This document shows, in pieces, positions 6,035-14,500 of a stretch of DNA of 49,408 nt. The translations under genes were made by a program, and so were the position numbers. Position 1 is the first letter of the stretch; every line of letters starts with the position of its first letter. The notes under the pieces are model-generated. The model saw nothing but the letters and a program-made list of their open reading frames with translations, ran no database searches and was not told the origin of the DNA. The DNA is from Legionella sp. 515359. GTDB lineage: Bacteria > Pseudomonadota > Gammaproteobacteria > Legionellales > Legionellaceae. The DNA lies in contig JAPCYN010000027.1 of the NCBI GenBank assembly GCA_025941565.1, forward strand, positions 1 to 49,408, read 5' to 3'.

Positions 6035-7798
6035 TTAAATAAAACTATGTCCGCTTTGTGCGTCCCATAATGCTTTATAAAAACCTCCCGCATCGATTAG
6101 TTGTTTATGACTGCCAATTTCGATAATTTTGCCTTTGTCCATAACTAAAATATTATCCATAGCTAAAATTGTTGATAGTCTATGGGCAATCACAATAACA
6201 GTTCGATTACTCATTGCAATTTGTAAAGATTCTTGTATCAGTTTTTCTGTTAAAGAATCCAGAGAACTTGTGGCTTCATCTAATATCAAAATAGGTGCAT
6301 CTTTTAAGACGGCTCTTGCAATCGCAATTCTTTGACATTGGCCGCCGGATAATTTTATACCTCTTTCTCCAACTGGGGTATCATATCCTTGTGGTAAGTT
6401 AAGAATAAACTCATGTGCATGAGCCTTTTTAGCAGCATTCATAACCTCCTCATAAGAAGCATCAACTCTGCCATACAATATGTTTTCATAAACAGTTCGA
6501 TGAAACAAGCCAGGGTGTTGAGGGATAAATGCTATATTTTCTCGCAAGCTTTGTTTATTTATCGTGCTTATATCTTGCTGGTCAATAAATATTTTTCCCT
6601 TATGTACATCATAAAGACGCATGATTAATTGAACCAATGTGCTCTTTCCAGCTCCGCTGTACCCAACTAAACCGACTTTGGATCCACCCGATATATGGAT
6701 GTTTAAATCTTTAATAACAATATCATCAGATTTATATCCAAAATTAACATTCTCAATGATAATTTCAGCATTACTAATATTAAGCATGGGCGCTGATGGA
6801 TTGGCTCTTTGGTAATGCTTTGTAAAAATCGTATCTATGGCTTGTTGACATAATCCTGCTTGTTCACCTACAACCAATAAGCTTTCGGTAAGAACCCATA
6901 TTTGATCAATAACTGTAATTGCTAATATAAAGATAAAAGCAAAATCCCCAACAGAAATCGCCCCTTTGTTACCAAGAAAAAGCAGTAACAGTATAGATGA
7001 TCCCTGTAAAATCCAGGCAAACCCACCAAGTACCGAAGCATTTAGCATATTTTTGAATTGCATGGATTTATCTTTTTCAACAGTACTAACTGTTGTTTTT
7101 TCTAAGTATTGCGCTTCATAGTTCTCTCGAGCAAATAAAAGCATATTCAACGCATTGGAAAAACAATCAACTATGTTCCCAACATTTTTAGCTCGTGCTT
7201 CAGCATAGGCACGGGCATAAGGTTTAATGCTGTTAGAACAATAATATGCTGTAACAATAAATGCTATTGAGATAACGAAAAAAATTAAGCTGAAATAAGG
7301 ACTCACCAAACCTACCATGAAAATAGAAAGGATAATGGTTAAACCTTGTCTTAATATATTAAACCAGGCATTAACAATGTTCTGGATGTTACTTGTTAAA
7401 TCAGAAATTTTTGTACTAATGGAACCACTTAAATTATCTTGAAAAAAAACGTATGATTGGCCTCGCAAATATGAGGTGGTAACCTCAATGATATCTGCTT
7501 TCAATTTTGGTATGGACTGTAAAACGATATAATTATAAAAACGCCATATAAAAGTAATTATAAATCCCAGAATGATGAGCAATAGTGCTGGTTTCAGACA
7601 AACATCTAGAAAATTTTTATTATCGGTGTGGGCTGCTGCATCCAAGAGAAGTTTTAAAACATAGGGATTTAACACATTATGGATTGATGAATAAATACCC
7701 ACAAGCAGCATAGCAAAAAACCACTTACGATAAGGAGACGCTATTTCGAAAAAAAAGCTACTAAACTTTGGTGGTTTATCTATTTGCATTTTTGTCAT
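6035..7798 (-). CDS. ABC exporter, fused membrane and ATPase domains (MsbA/MDR type)
   Basis: Half-transporter of 587 residues expected to work as a dimer in the inner membrane, exporting a lipid, peptide or drug. Residues about 20-320 hold the six-helix exporter domain (long hydrophobic stretches near WFFAMLLVGIYSS, PALLLIILGFIITF, GLTIILSIFMVGLV, ILQGSSILLLLFLG). The ATPase domain (about 345-580) has Walker A GYSGAGKST, signature LSGGQCQR, Walker B ILILDEATSS and an IAHRLS switch histidine, all intact. The start at 7798 has only a weak binding site; an ATG four codons in is an alternative. No dedicated partner gene is nearby, so the substrate is unknown. Confidence 0.88.
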   Translation of the reverse strand: MTKMQIDKPPKFSSFFFEIASPYRKWFFAMLLVGIYSSIHNVLNPYVLKLLLDAAAHTDNKNFLDVCLKPALLLIILGFIITFIWRFYNYIVLQSIPKLKADIIEVTTSYLRGQSYVFFQDNLSGSISTKISDLTSNIQNIVNAWFNILRQGLTIILSIFMVGLVSPYFSLIFFVISIAFIVTAYYCSNSIKPYARAYAEARAKNVGNIVDCFSNALNMLLFARENYEAQYLEKTTVSTVEKDKSMQFKNMLNASVLGGFAWILQGSSILLLLFLGNKGAISVGDFAFIFILAITVIDQIWVLTESLLVVGEQAGLCQQAIDTIFTKHYQRANPSAPMLNISNAEIIIENVNFGYKSDDIVIKDLNIHISGGSKVGLVGYSGAGKSTLVQLIMRLYDVHKGKIFIDQQDISTINKQSLRENIAFIPQHPGLFHRTVYENILYGRVDASYEEVMNAAKKAHAHEFILNLPQGYDTPVGERGIKLSGGQCQRIAIARAVLKDAPILILDEATSSLDSLTEKLIQESLQIAMSNRTVIVIAHRLSTILAMDNILVMDKGKIIEIGSHKQLIDAGGFYKALWDAQSGHSFI

Positions 7799-7993
7799 TA
7801 AGGTCTCATGTGATAATTACAATTATATAAATCCTGTTTTGGTCTATTTGGTTATAAGTATTTTTGTTATGAGAAGTATAGAGCAATTAGCTCTTTGAAG
7901 CCCACTTTGAATTTTAAAATATTATATACAGTAATTTCTAGCTAAGCCCATTAAAATCGGAATGGTTATATAGCTACCGTTCATAAAAACCTA

Positions 7994-8893
7994 TTAACCG
8001 CAATAGACTTTAGTAATAGCCAAACGAGAATGGCCTAATTGGCGGCTGATTATCTCCCTTGCTCCTCTATCCCATTCACGCTCTTGGCCCCTGAGATTTC
8101 TTGAAGAAGTACCCCCATTAATTGGACAAGTTAATCCCTTCCCGGTTACGTCAAACCTTTTGGTCAATTCCACATATAGCCTCTGAGCATAGGCATGGCG
8201 TAGGCCATGACATTTGCTAAGGCCCATTCTTTGTGTTTGAACTTGATACTGACTAAGGTGCTGCTGGTAGGTTCGATCTTTAGGAATCAAAGAGTAACCT
8301 ACTGGGACTAACTGTATGACTTTAGCAATCCACTTACGTTGTTCCTCATTGGTGATTTCAACGATTCGCCCAATACCTCCCTTTGTCCAGCTAGGTTTTA
8401 TTTTAAGACAATCACCTTGCCAGGCCTCGCTGATAACCAATTTCATTGATTCTTCCCGACGTAATCCAAAAAGCGATTGGGCTTCAAGGGATAATTGAAT
8501 CATTGGATCAGTACATTTTGAAAAATCTATCTGATGTATGGCCTTGCTATGAGTAGGGATGTAGCTACGCTTTGGAATTTGATAAGCGTCATTATCGGGT
8601 TTAACCAAATGAGGCTTATCCAGAAAAATGCTTAGTTTACGTAATTTTGCCATATAATTTTTTATTGTTGCAGGATTTTTGTCTTGGGTTTTCCAATGCT
8701 CGACCAAGATATGAATATGCTTGGGTTTGAGGCCATTAATGTGCCCTACCTGGTATCCTAATTCATGTAAGTCCTTAATGCAGCGATTTAGCATATGGCG
8801 CATATCGGCTTTGCTAGCAAAGGAGTATACCTTGATACTTTTAACGCATTCATTAATGGAGAACTGGGCACTTTTTAATTTTGATTTACTCAT
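7994..8893 (-). CDS. tyrosine recombinase, second of a tandem pair
   Basis: Integrase-like protein of 299 residues of the family with an N-terminal SAM-like domain and a compact catalytic domain often found on conjugative elements. Visible catalytic residues are Arg in FGLRREES, His and Arg in CHGLRHAYAQRLY, His in LGHSRLAITK and the probable nucleophile Tyr in the very C-terminus (KVYCG), so it should be active. Its start overlaps the preceding gene by 8 nt (ATGAGTAA), implying coupled translation. The C-terminal codons lie in a 13-bp sequence that recurs inverted at 9832-9844. Confidence 0.85.
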   Translation of the reverse strand: MSKSKLKSAQFSINECVKSIKVYSFASKADMRHMLNRCIKDLHELGYQVGHINGLKPKHIHILVEHWKTQDKNPATIKNYMAKLRKLSIFLDKPHLVKPDNDAYQIPKRSYIPTHSKAIHQIDFSKCTDPMIQLSLEAQSLFGLRREESMKLVISEAWQGDCLKIKPSWTKGGIGRIVEITNEEQRKWIAKVIQLVPVGYSLIPKDRTYQQHLSQYQVQTQRMGLSKCHGLRHAYAQRLYVELTKRFDVTGKGLTCPINGGTSSRNLRGQEREWDRGAREIISRQLGHSRLAITKVYCG

Positions 8894-9692
8894 TTAAGTA
8901 GAGCCATAGTGTATTAGGGGATTTAATCCCCATTTCATCGCGAATGAGCCAATTCGTTTGGTAATTACCAAGAATGGGTTGCAGTTCTTTTTTTAATTGT
9001 TGAGCATAAAGGTATCGGTAGGTTTTATTGGTTGGTAATTTATAAGCACTTAGTGCCATACCCCAAAGAGTGCGAATGGTATTATAGCGATGCATATCAA
9101 CCAAACTGTGGCGGCCTTTGCTGTATTGAATCAATGCCTGAATGATCACGAGTTGGCTCTCGTGACGAATGGGGATTTTTCTATCCTCTGAATTAAAGGC
9201 AACTTCACGGGTGAGCAAAAGTTTGTGTTCTTTGATATGTATGTCTGGTCTTAGATTAATGGCTTCATTGAAGGTCAAACCGAATTGAATTTGAAAGGCC
9301 ATAATAATTTGCGCGACCGGCTCATTTATATTTGTCCAAATATCTGGTGGAACTATTTTTTTTCTTTTGGAAGAATAAATTCGCCCCAATCCCAAGGATT
9401 TATTATCGATTCCTTGTAATGGACAATCGATGTTGTTTAAGAAACTTCGAATCGTTGTCATGTAATCCATAATAGTGGCAGGCTTAACTTTATTGTCTTG
9501 CCAAAGCTGAATCAGGTTTTGGATATGCTGAATTTTTAAAACAGACCAAGAACTGGGGATCTCACCATTCGTGAATAAATCATCAATCATTTTGTGAATG
9601 ACGAAAGCTCGATTTTGTTTATCCTTGAAGCTACCCCGTGTATCCGATTTTAAGTAGCGATTGGCAGATCGTCTCAAAGACTCTTTTCGCAT
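8886..9692 (-). CDS. divergent tyrosine-recombinase-like protein lacking catalytic residues
   Basis: A 268-residue sister of the downstream recombinase with the same domain order (AFVIHKMIDDLFTNG and KPATIMDYMTTIRSFL match HMLNRCIKDLHELG and NPATIKNYMAKLRKLS). The catalytic Arg position reads FGLTFNEA instead of FGLRREES, and the HGLRHAYAQRL motif reads KTYRYLYAQQL, losing the His. A C-terminal Tyr (LWLYLNE) remains. It is probably a non-catalytic partner or a decaying duplicate. The ATG at 9692 is chosen over an upstream GTG (9752) because of an AGAGA upstream and the alignment with its sister; the upstream choice would add 20 residues. Confidence 0.75.
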   Translation of the reverse strand: MRKESLRRSANRYLKSDTRGSFKDKQNRAFVIHKMIDDLFTNGEIPSSWSVLKIQHIQNLIQLWQDNKVKPATIMDYMTTIRSFLNNIDCPLQGIDNKSLGLGRIYSSKRKKIVPPDIWTNINEPVAQIIMAFQIQFGLTFNEAINLRPDIHIKEHKLLLTREVAFNSEDRKIPIRHESQLVIIQALIQYSKGRHSLVDMHRYNTIRTLWGMALSAYKLPTNKTYRYLYAQQLKKELQPILGNYQTNWLIRDEMGIKSPNTLWLYLNE

Positions 9693-9802
9693 GATATTGT
9701 TCTCTAAAAATACTTGCCCTGACTTTGGTTTAGTGTTGATCGAGCGGCTCACTCAAAAGCGATACCAGGCTTACGCCACAAGGCTCCAACTGGGGGGCAA
9801 AT

Positions 9803-9844
9803 CAATCGTTATAAGGCAAACGATATTGCGTGTTTATTGCGGTT
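9803..9844. other. candidate recombination site for the tandem recombinases
   Basis: ATCGTT (9805-9810) and AACGAT (9819-9824) are inverted arms around an 8-bp centre, the geometry of tyrosine-recombinase crossover sites. Immediately beside it GTTTATTGCGGTT (9832-9844) matches, inverted and with one mismatch, the sequence at 7996-8008 covering the end of the active recombinase gene. The site stands between the ribozyme leader and the recombinase genes. Inference only. Confidence 0.35.
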
Positions 9845-9942
9845 TTTTAGTGTTGTTCTCCTTTTTTATTTAAATAGGTAAATGAATACGCAAAGAAGTA
9901 CTCTGCGCTTAGACTGAGTCATAACAATGTGTTGTGATGACA

Positions 9943-9963
9943 GTAAATTTCTAAAAAATTTAC
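9943..9963. repeat. AT-rich leader hairpin
   Basis: GTAAATTT (9943-9950) and AAATTTAC (9956-9963) form an 8-bp stem with a 5-nt loop, next to a second small hairpin CTGCC/GGCAG (9964-9976). Both lie in the leader downstream of the second hammerhead. The remaining leader to 9770 contains an orphan ribosome-binding-site-like AAGGAGAAC (minus strand, near 9860) with no start codon behind it, perhaps where a small gene was lost. Confidence 0.4.
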
Positions 9964-9993
9964 GCTGCCGAATGGCAGATATCCATGAAGGGT

Positions 9994-10039
9994 TTCCCGA
10001 CTCAAACGTCCAGCCACTAGGTTAGGGAACAGGATGGCT
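9994..10039 (-). ncRNA. pseudoknot directly downstream of hammerhead 2
   Basis: Minus strand AGCCA (10039-10035) pairs with UGGCU (10016-10012), and UUCCC in the loop (10029-10025) pairs with GGGAA (9998-9994). Compared with the copy at 5735-5779, two base pairs of the closing stem change on both strands (C-G to A-U, A-U to G-C), which supports a conserved RNA fold. Confidence 0.55.
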
Positions 10040-10040
10040 T

Positions 10041-10095
10041 AGCATAAGACCTCAATAAGGTTTCGCCTGAATTACCCAGGCTCATCAGTTATGCT
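10041..10095 (-). ncRNA. hammerhead ribozyme, copy 2 (type I, canonical)
   Basis: Minus strand: stem I AGCAUAA (10095-10089) with UUAUGCU (10047-10041), 7 perfect pairs; core CUGAUGA (10088-10082); stem II GCCUG/CAGGC (10081-10077 with 10069-10065) and loop GGUAAUU; core GAAA (10064-10061); stem III ACCU/AGGU with loop UAUUG; cleavage nucleotide C at 10048. Every core position of the hammerhead is present. Cleavage is predicted between 10048 and 10047. It heads the transcript leading to the recombinase pair. The only clear difference in layout from copy 1 is the longer stem I and the intact G-C pair at the base of stem II. Confidence 0.92.
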
Positions 10096-10104
10096 TGATT
10101 TAAA

Positions 10105-10131
10105 ACTATCAAAATGGTGCTTGCTGGGCAA
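10105..10131 (-). promoter_or_regulatory. putative promoter of the ribozyme-recombinase unit
   Basis: Minus strand TTGCCC (10131-10126), 15-bp spacer, GATAGT (10110-10105). Weak as a sigma-70 promoter, but it would start transcription near 10098, just before hammerhead stem I, the same layout as copy 1. Confidence 0.4.
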
Positions 10132-10147
10132 GGCGTTTTGAAAGGAA

Positions 10148-10184
10148 ATTTTATCCTATCGGATTTGGTCCGATAGGATAAAAT
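10148..10184. terminator. strong bidirectional terminator-type hairpin
   Basis: Two 16-nt arms (10148-10163 and 10169-10184) are perfectly complementary around a 5-nt loop, with GC-rich centre and ATTTTAT/ATAAAAT ends that give a T tract on either strand. It insulates the minus-strand recombinase unit from what lies to the right. Confidence 0.65.
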
Positions 10185-10228
10185 GGCTGAATGTGTTGAT
10201 TTTACTGGGTAAAATCAAGGCTGTTGTT

Positions 10229-10262
10229 CTGCGTCACTGCAGATATTACTTCAGTGACGCAG
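10229..10262. repeat. GCGTCACTG palindrome, left copy
   Basis: CTGCGTCACTG (10229-10239) and CAGTGACGCAG (10252-10262) form an 11-bp stem. The reverse complement of this element matches the palindrome at 37522-37553, including most of its centre, so the two copies bracket the polyketide cluster in opposite orientation. Confidence 0.7.
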
Positions 10263-10413
10263 TTAATCAGTCCACACCTTCAAAGCATTGCCCTCAATTT
10301 GGATTATATATGAATTGGCCGCAACTTTATTCGGTTTTTTGGCGCAATTCTAAAAAGTTATAGAGATTAGGAGGGTAAAAAATACTATTTAATTCCTATA
10401 CTCCCTGGGATAA

Positions 10414-10815
10414 CCAGTTTGGCCGGATACTTACATTATTTTGGATGAACAAAGATCAGCTGAAATTCAACGGGCTTTGTGTTTTTACCTGGCCAATAAA
10501 GAAAATCTGCCACCCATCGCACGGAAAAGACTTTCCAGAGCCCTGGCTCACTTTAACGTCAAAACGCAAATCACTTATAATGAAGATAACTTAAATCATC
10601 ATACCCGTTTGTTTTTAGTTACTAATGACCGTCCGGGGTTATTAGCTACCATCAGCCGAGTATTTCTTACTTTGAATTTTCATCTCCATAATGCAAAAAT
10701 TGTTACTACAGGTGAACTTGTAGAAGATATGTTTTATATTACCTACCAACCAAGTCATCCTTTAAATTCAGAGGAAAAAGAAACTCTGCGTGAGCAACTA
10801 ATCCATGAAATTTAA
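10414..10815 (+). pseudogene. glnD: C-terminal fragment of glnD (ACT domain)
   Basis: GlnD is the PII uridylyltransferase, normally about 850-900 residues. Here only the last 130 or so remain: DTYIILDEQ, then a helical segment, and the final ACT domain with NDRPGLLATISRVFL and LHNAKIVTTGELVEDMFYIT, the ACT signature of GlnD. A stop codon at 10411 closes the frame upstream and no nucleotidyltransferase or HD domain precedes it. A TTG at 10441 could start a 124-residue ACT protein, but with no ribosome binding site I read this as a remnant of a recombination event. A full-length glnD elsewhere in the genome would be expected. Confidence 0.8.
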
Positions 10816-10984
10816 AGTTCGGCCTTTAGTTGAGTGTTATCTGGATCTACTAATTTAGCGCTGTCCCTTCGGCAAGCCTAAGGATCGTAGCGCAGCGAAA
10901 GCCGGCTACGATTTAATTGAAAATCTGTTCTATGATTTCAAAGAGGCACTACCTCTATGAATAAATGACGAGCTATGAAAGCTG

Positions 10985-11290
10985 CTATTTGGCACCCATA
11001 GTAGTGGCAGGATGAATGTGTTGATTTCTCACTTCTTCTAGCCGATCAATCTGCCTATCCAGTGAAGAAAGTTCTCTATAATTAATCGGTTGTATGTCGT
11101 AATAGCAATTAGGAATTGCTACAGATACTCCCATGAAAAAAGTTCCTGACGGAAAATTTGAAACATGTGGTGTCGTTAGGTTTTTTCTTTGTTTTTTTAG
11201 ACTCTTTATTTGTGAATCAAGTTGTTTGAGTTCCAAATCCTCTTCACTATGAACTTTTTTAGTTTTAGAAATACCAAAAAATTTTAACAT
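10985..11290 (-). CDS. small coiled-coil protein, unknown
   Basis: A 101-residue protein with a very strong ribosome binding site (AGGAGG, 4 nt before the ATG). Residues 15-40 (EEDLELKQLDSQIKSLKKQ) and 73-90 (SSLDRQIDRLEEVRNQ) look like coiled-coil helices around a middle part rich in hydrophobic and aromatic residues (FPSGTFFMGVSVAIP). No family recognised. It is separated from the polyketide genes by 260 bp and may not belong to them. An inverted repeat (10882-10910, ATCGTAGC/GGCTACGAT) lies behind it. Confidence 0.6.
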   Translation of the reverse strand: MLKFFGISKTKKVHSEEDLELKQLDSQIKSLKKQRKNLTTPHVSNFPSGTFFMGVSVAIPNCYYDIQPINYRELSSLDRQIDRLEEVRNQHIHPATTMGAK

Positions 11291-11498
11291 CTTTCCTCCT
11301 GGACAGTCATTATAGTTGCTATAAATACAATCATACTGACCGTATATTAATTTCTTAACATGGCTTTGTCTATTTAATTCACGAATATTGCTGATGAGGA
11401 GGTTGGCTCAGAATTGTAGCCACATTAATACGGGATCATACTCATAAGTTGCAAGAATTTGATTCATCGCTTCGGGATCGGCACCGAGTCTAGGTATT

Positions 11499-11521
11499 CC
11501 CGTACGCAGTGCTAATACGGG
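11499..11521. terminator. inverted repeat behind the minus-strand megasynthase operon
   Basis: CCCGTA (11499-11504) and TACGGG (11516-11521) form a 6-bp stem with an 11-nt loop about 30 bp after the last megasynthase stop codon. There is no T tract on the minus strand, so a terminator role is uncertain. Confidence 0.3.
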
Positions 11522-11553
11522 CTACTAAAACAGCCATTTTTACTTGAAAATCC

Positions 11554-14500
11554 TTATCCTGAACTCATGATATTAAGTTGTGAGGGTTTTACCCCAAGAT
11601 CCACCAGAGCAACAATAGGCTGCTCCTGCTCATCACAAATTATAAAGTTCGTTCTAAAGGGTGAGTTTTTAAAAGTATAAACCCAGCTTCTTTGCATTGT
11701 TCTTAATTTAGAGCTATCAAAAATAATTATTTTTCCTAAGCTAAATGGCATTAAGCCCGCTTGAGTCTCAGATAAATTAATTGCCATTCCAGACTGAAAA
11801 GAGGCATCTAATAATCCGATGCAACTGCCTTGAGGATTTATTGTAATCAGAGACAATGCCAGATTTTTATAAAGAGTTACCGACGAAATGCCTTGAAAAT
11901 AAAAACCGTAATCGATACCTAAACGACTAAATTTTTTATAAATATCATCAGCTAATACCTTATTCAGTCCAGCTTGTTTCAGTTCATTTTTTGCATTATT
12001 AAACCAGGGATATAACAGAGCATGATCATTATTAAATTGCGTATATTCCCCAGTAGCAAGAACTTGACCATCCGAATTTGAAAACTGAAATAGCATAGAG
12101 CCTGGCACAGATCCAGGTTTCATATTCGTTTCAAGCAGGAGAGCCAATGAATCATCCTCACATACAGCAGGTTGAAGCCAACAAATGTTTTCTAAACAAA
12201 ATGCTGTTTGTTTCAGGTTTTGTCGCGTAAGTTCCATAAGTAAAAAATCAATATAAGCTACTCCTGGCAAAACTTTATATTTGAATACCTGATGTTGGGT
12301 AAGAAAAGGATGATCTTTGCGCAAAATTATTTTTTGCTGGTGAGCATTCACTGTGATCCAGCTAATATCATCCATTAAATTAATTGTTTTTACCGATAAA
12401 CGTTGAAATACCTCATGCAAACAAGGCTCTGAATCAAAAACATAGGGGGTAAGAGTGATACGTTTACCATCAAAAGGTTCAAATACGTTTTGCCAATCAA
12501 TATTATTTCCGGATAAATATTTATCAAGCAAGGGCGAAAACGAAGGATGATGCTCTATTGGATTTACTAGATTATCCGTCTCTAATAAATCATTTAGTCT
12601 TTGATAAAGTTGTTGTTTATTTTTAGCTAATACCGCTGTACGACACTCAAAATGAGTTCTCCCTACAGCCAGACTGTGTGCGATATCAATAAAAGATGAA
12701 TCTTCATGCAAATCATTTAGCAAATTCTTTATTCTTGCCCTTAATGAAGTCATTGTTTTAGCTGACAAAATCACAGGCAGAATAAACTCACTCGCTGAAT
12801 GAATCTGTTTTTCTTGCTCGAAGTGAGACAAAACTGCATGTGCATTCGAACCGCCAAATCCAAAAGAGCTGACTCCTGCAGTGAGTATTTTATTATTCCA
12901 AGGCAGCGTGTTAGTAATTAATTCCAGCTTGGAATTTTCTAAATTGATTAAGGGATTTAAAGACTGGCTACGTACATTTGCAGGAAGAAGTTTGTATTTC
13001 ATTGCCAAAATGACTTTTAATAATGAAGCAAAACCAGCAGAGGCCTCAAGATGACCAATATTTTGTTTTAACGCACCTAAATAAATTGTTTGTTGCTGAT
13101 TCTCAGCTAATGACAAGTTTTCAAAATCTTTAAGCGCGTCAATTTCTATAGGATCGCCAAGTTTTGTTCCAGTTCCATGGGTTTCTATATAACTTAATTG
13201 GTGCGCTAGTTGTTTTGGATAGGCAGCTTTTAATAATGCCGTCTGTGCTTGTTGGCTAGGCGAAGTTAGTGAGGCAGCCCTCCCTCCATGATTCTCAATA
13301 ACATGATGAATTACAGCATGGATAACATCACCATCTCGTTTCGCTTGTTCCAAAGGCTTGAGCAGAAAGCCGAATATTCCCTCACCACGCACATAGCCAT
13401 CGGCCTCATCTAAAAAACTGGCACAGTGATTTTGAGGAGATAAAAATCTTCCGGCCTGAAGTGCCCGGGTTAATTCATTATCAATAATTAAATTGGCAGA
13501 ACCTACAAAACACAAATCTGCCCGGCCCAAAGTTAAACATTCAACAGCTCTGGCAAGAGCGGCTAAAGAACCACTACAAGCAGTATCAACAGTAATAGAA
13601 GGCCCTTGCCAATTAAAATAAAAAGATAATCTATTTGCTAACATGGAAAGCGAATTACCAGAAAGCGTGTATGGATGGGCTGGAATTTCTTGCTTGGTCG
13701 ATGCTAATAAAGAATCCAGTCCTGTAGCAGCAATAAAACAGCCTACCTGTTTTTGATCAAGCTGCGTGGGCGGGGTAGTAGCATGTTCCATAGTGCGAAA
13801 AGCACATTGAAGCAATAGTCTTTGCCTAAAATCCAGATGCATTACTTCGATAGGAGAAAGATTAAAGAATTTTCTGTCAAAATATTCAATGTCATTAATA
13901 TAACCAGCCCGTTCATTACTATTAAGCCAAGGACGTTGGTTTGTAGTAATTAAACTCTCCTGATTTAGCAAAGAATGCCAAAATTGAGTAGGGTTTTTAT
14001 CGCCAGGGAGTAAGGCATCATAGCCAATAATAGCAATGGGAATATCAGCGTGTATCGGTAATGGTACAACCAGAGGATTCGTTTTTATTGGTATGCGTTT
14101 ATTAAATGAATAATATTCTGCCAATTTTTTTATTGTATTGAGATGATAAAACTGATGGGAATTAATGGCAAACCCCAACTCTTTATCACATAAAGAAGAT
14201 AATTGATTAAAACTTAATGAATTAAAGCCATAATCCAGTAAAGAAAGCTCAAGATTAGTAATAGTGATATTAAAATGATGGCTAATAAGCTGAATGATCT
14301 TCTGCTCAATTGCATTAGCAGCTGTTGCCATTGGCTGGGTGAACTCACCTTTGTCTTGGGGTGAGGGTAGTTCATCTAGTTTATATTCTACTAATCTTTT
14401 TTTATCTACTTTACCGCTATTATTCAGAGGCATAGTTTTTAATAAATGATAGCGTTGGGGTAGTTTATATTCAGGAAGTATCTTTTTCAGTTGTGCTCCC

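Noticed and set aside
9661-9873. A plus-strand 70-codon frame ending with a VYCG motif like the recombinase C-terminus
   Set aside because: Only a handful of residues agree, and they come from the 13-bp DNA repeat; upstream residues do not resemble a recombinase. Treated as a DNA repeat, not a gene fragment.
10985-11290. Membership of the 101-residue coiled-coil gene in the polyketide cluster
   Set aside because: It has no biosynthetic motif and is separated by 260 bp with a possible terminator; same strand alone is not enough.
11380-11420. CTGATGAGGAGG resembling a hammerhead core
   Set aside because: The CTGATGA is not followed by a stem II closing onto GAAA, and no stem III or stem I partner is present.
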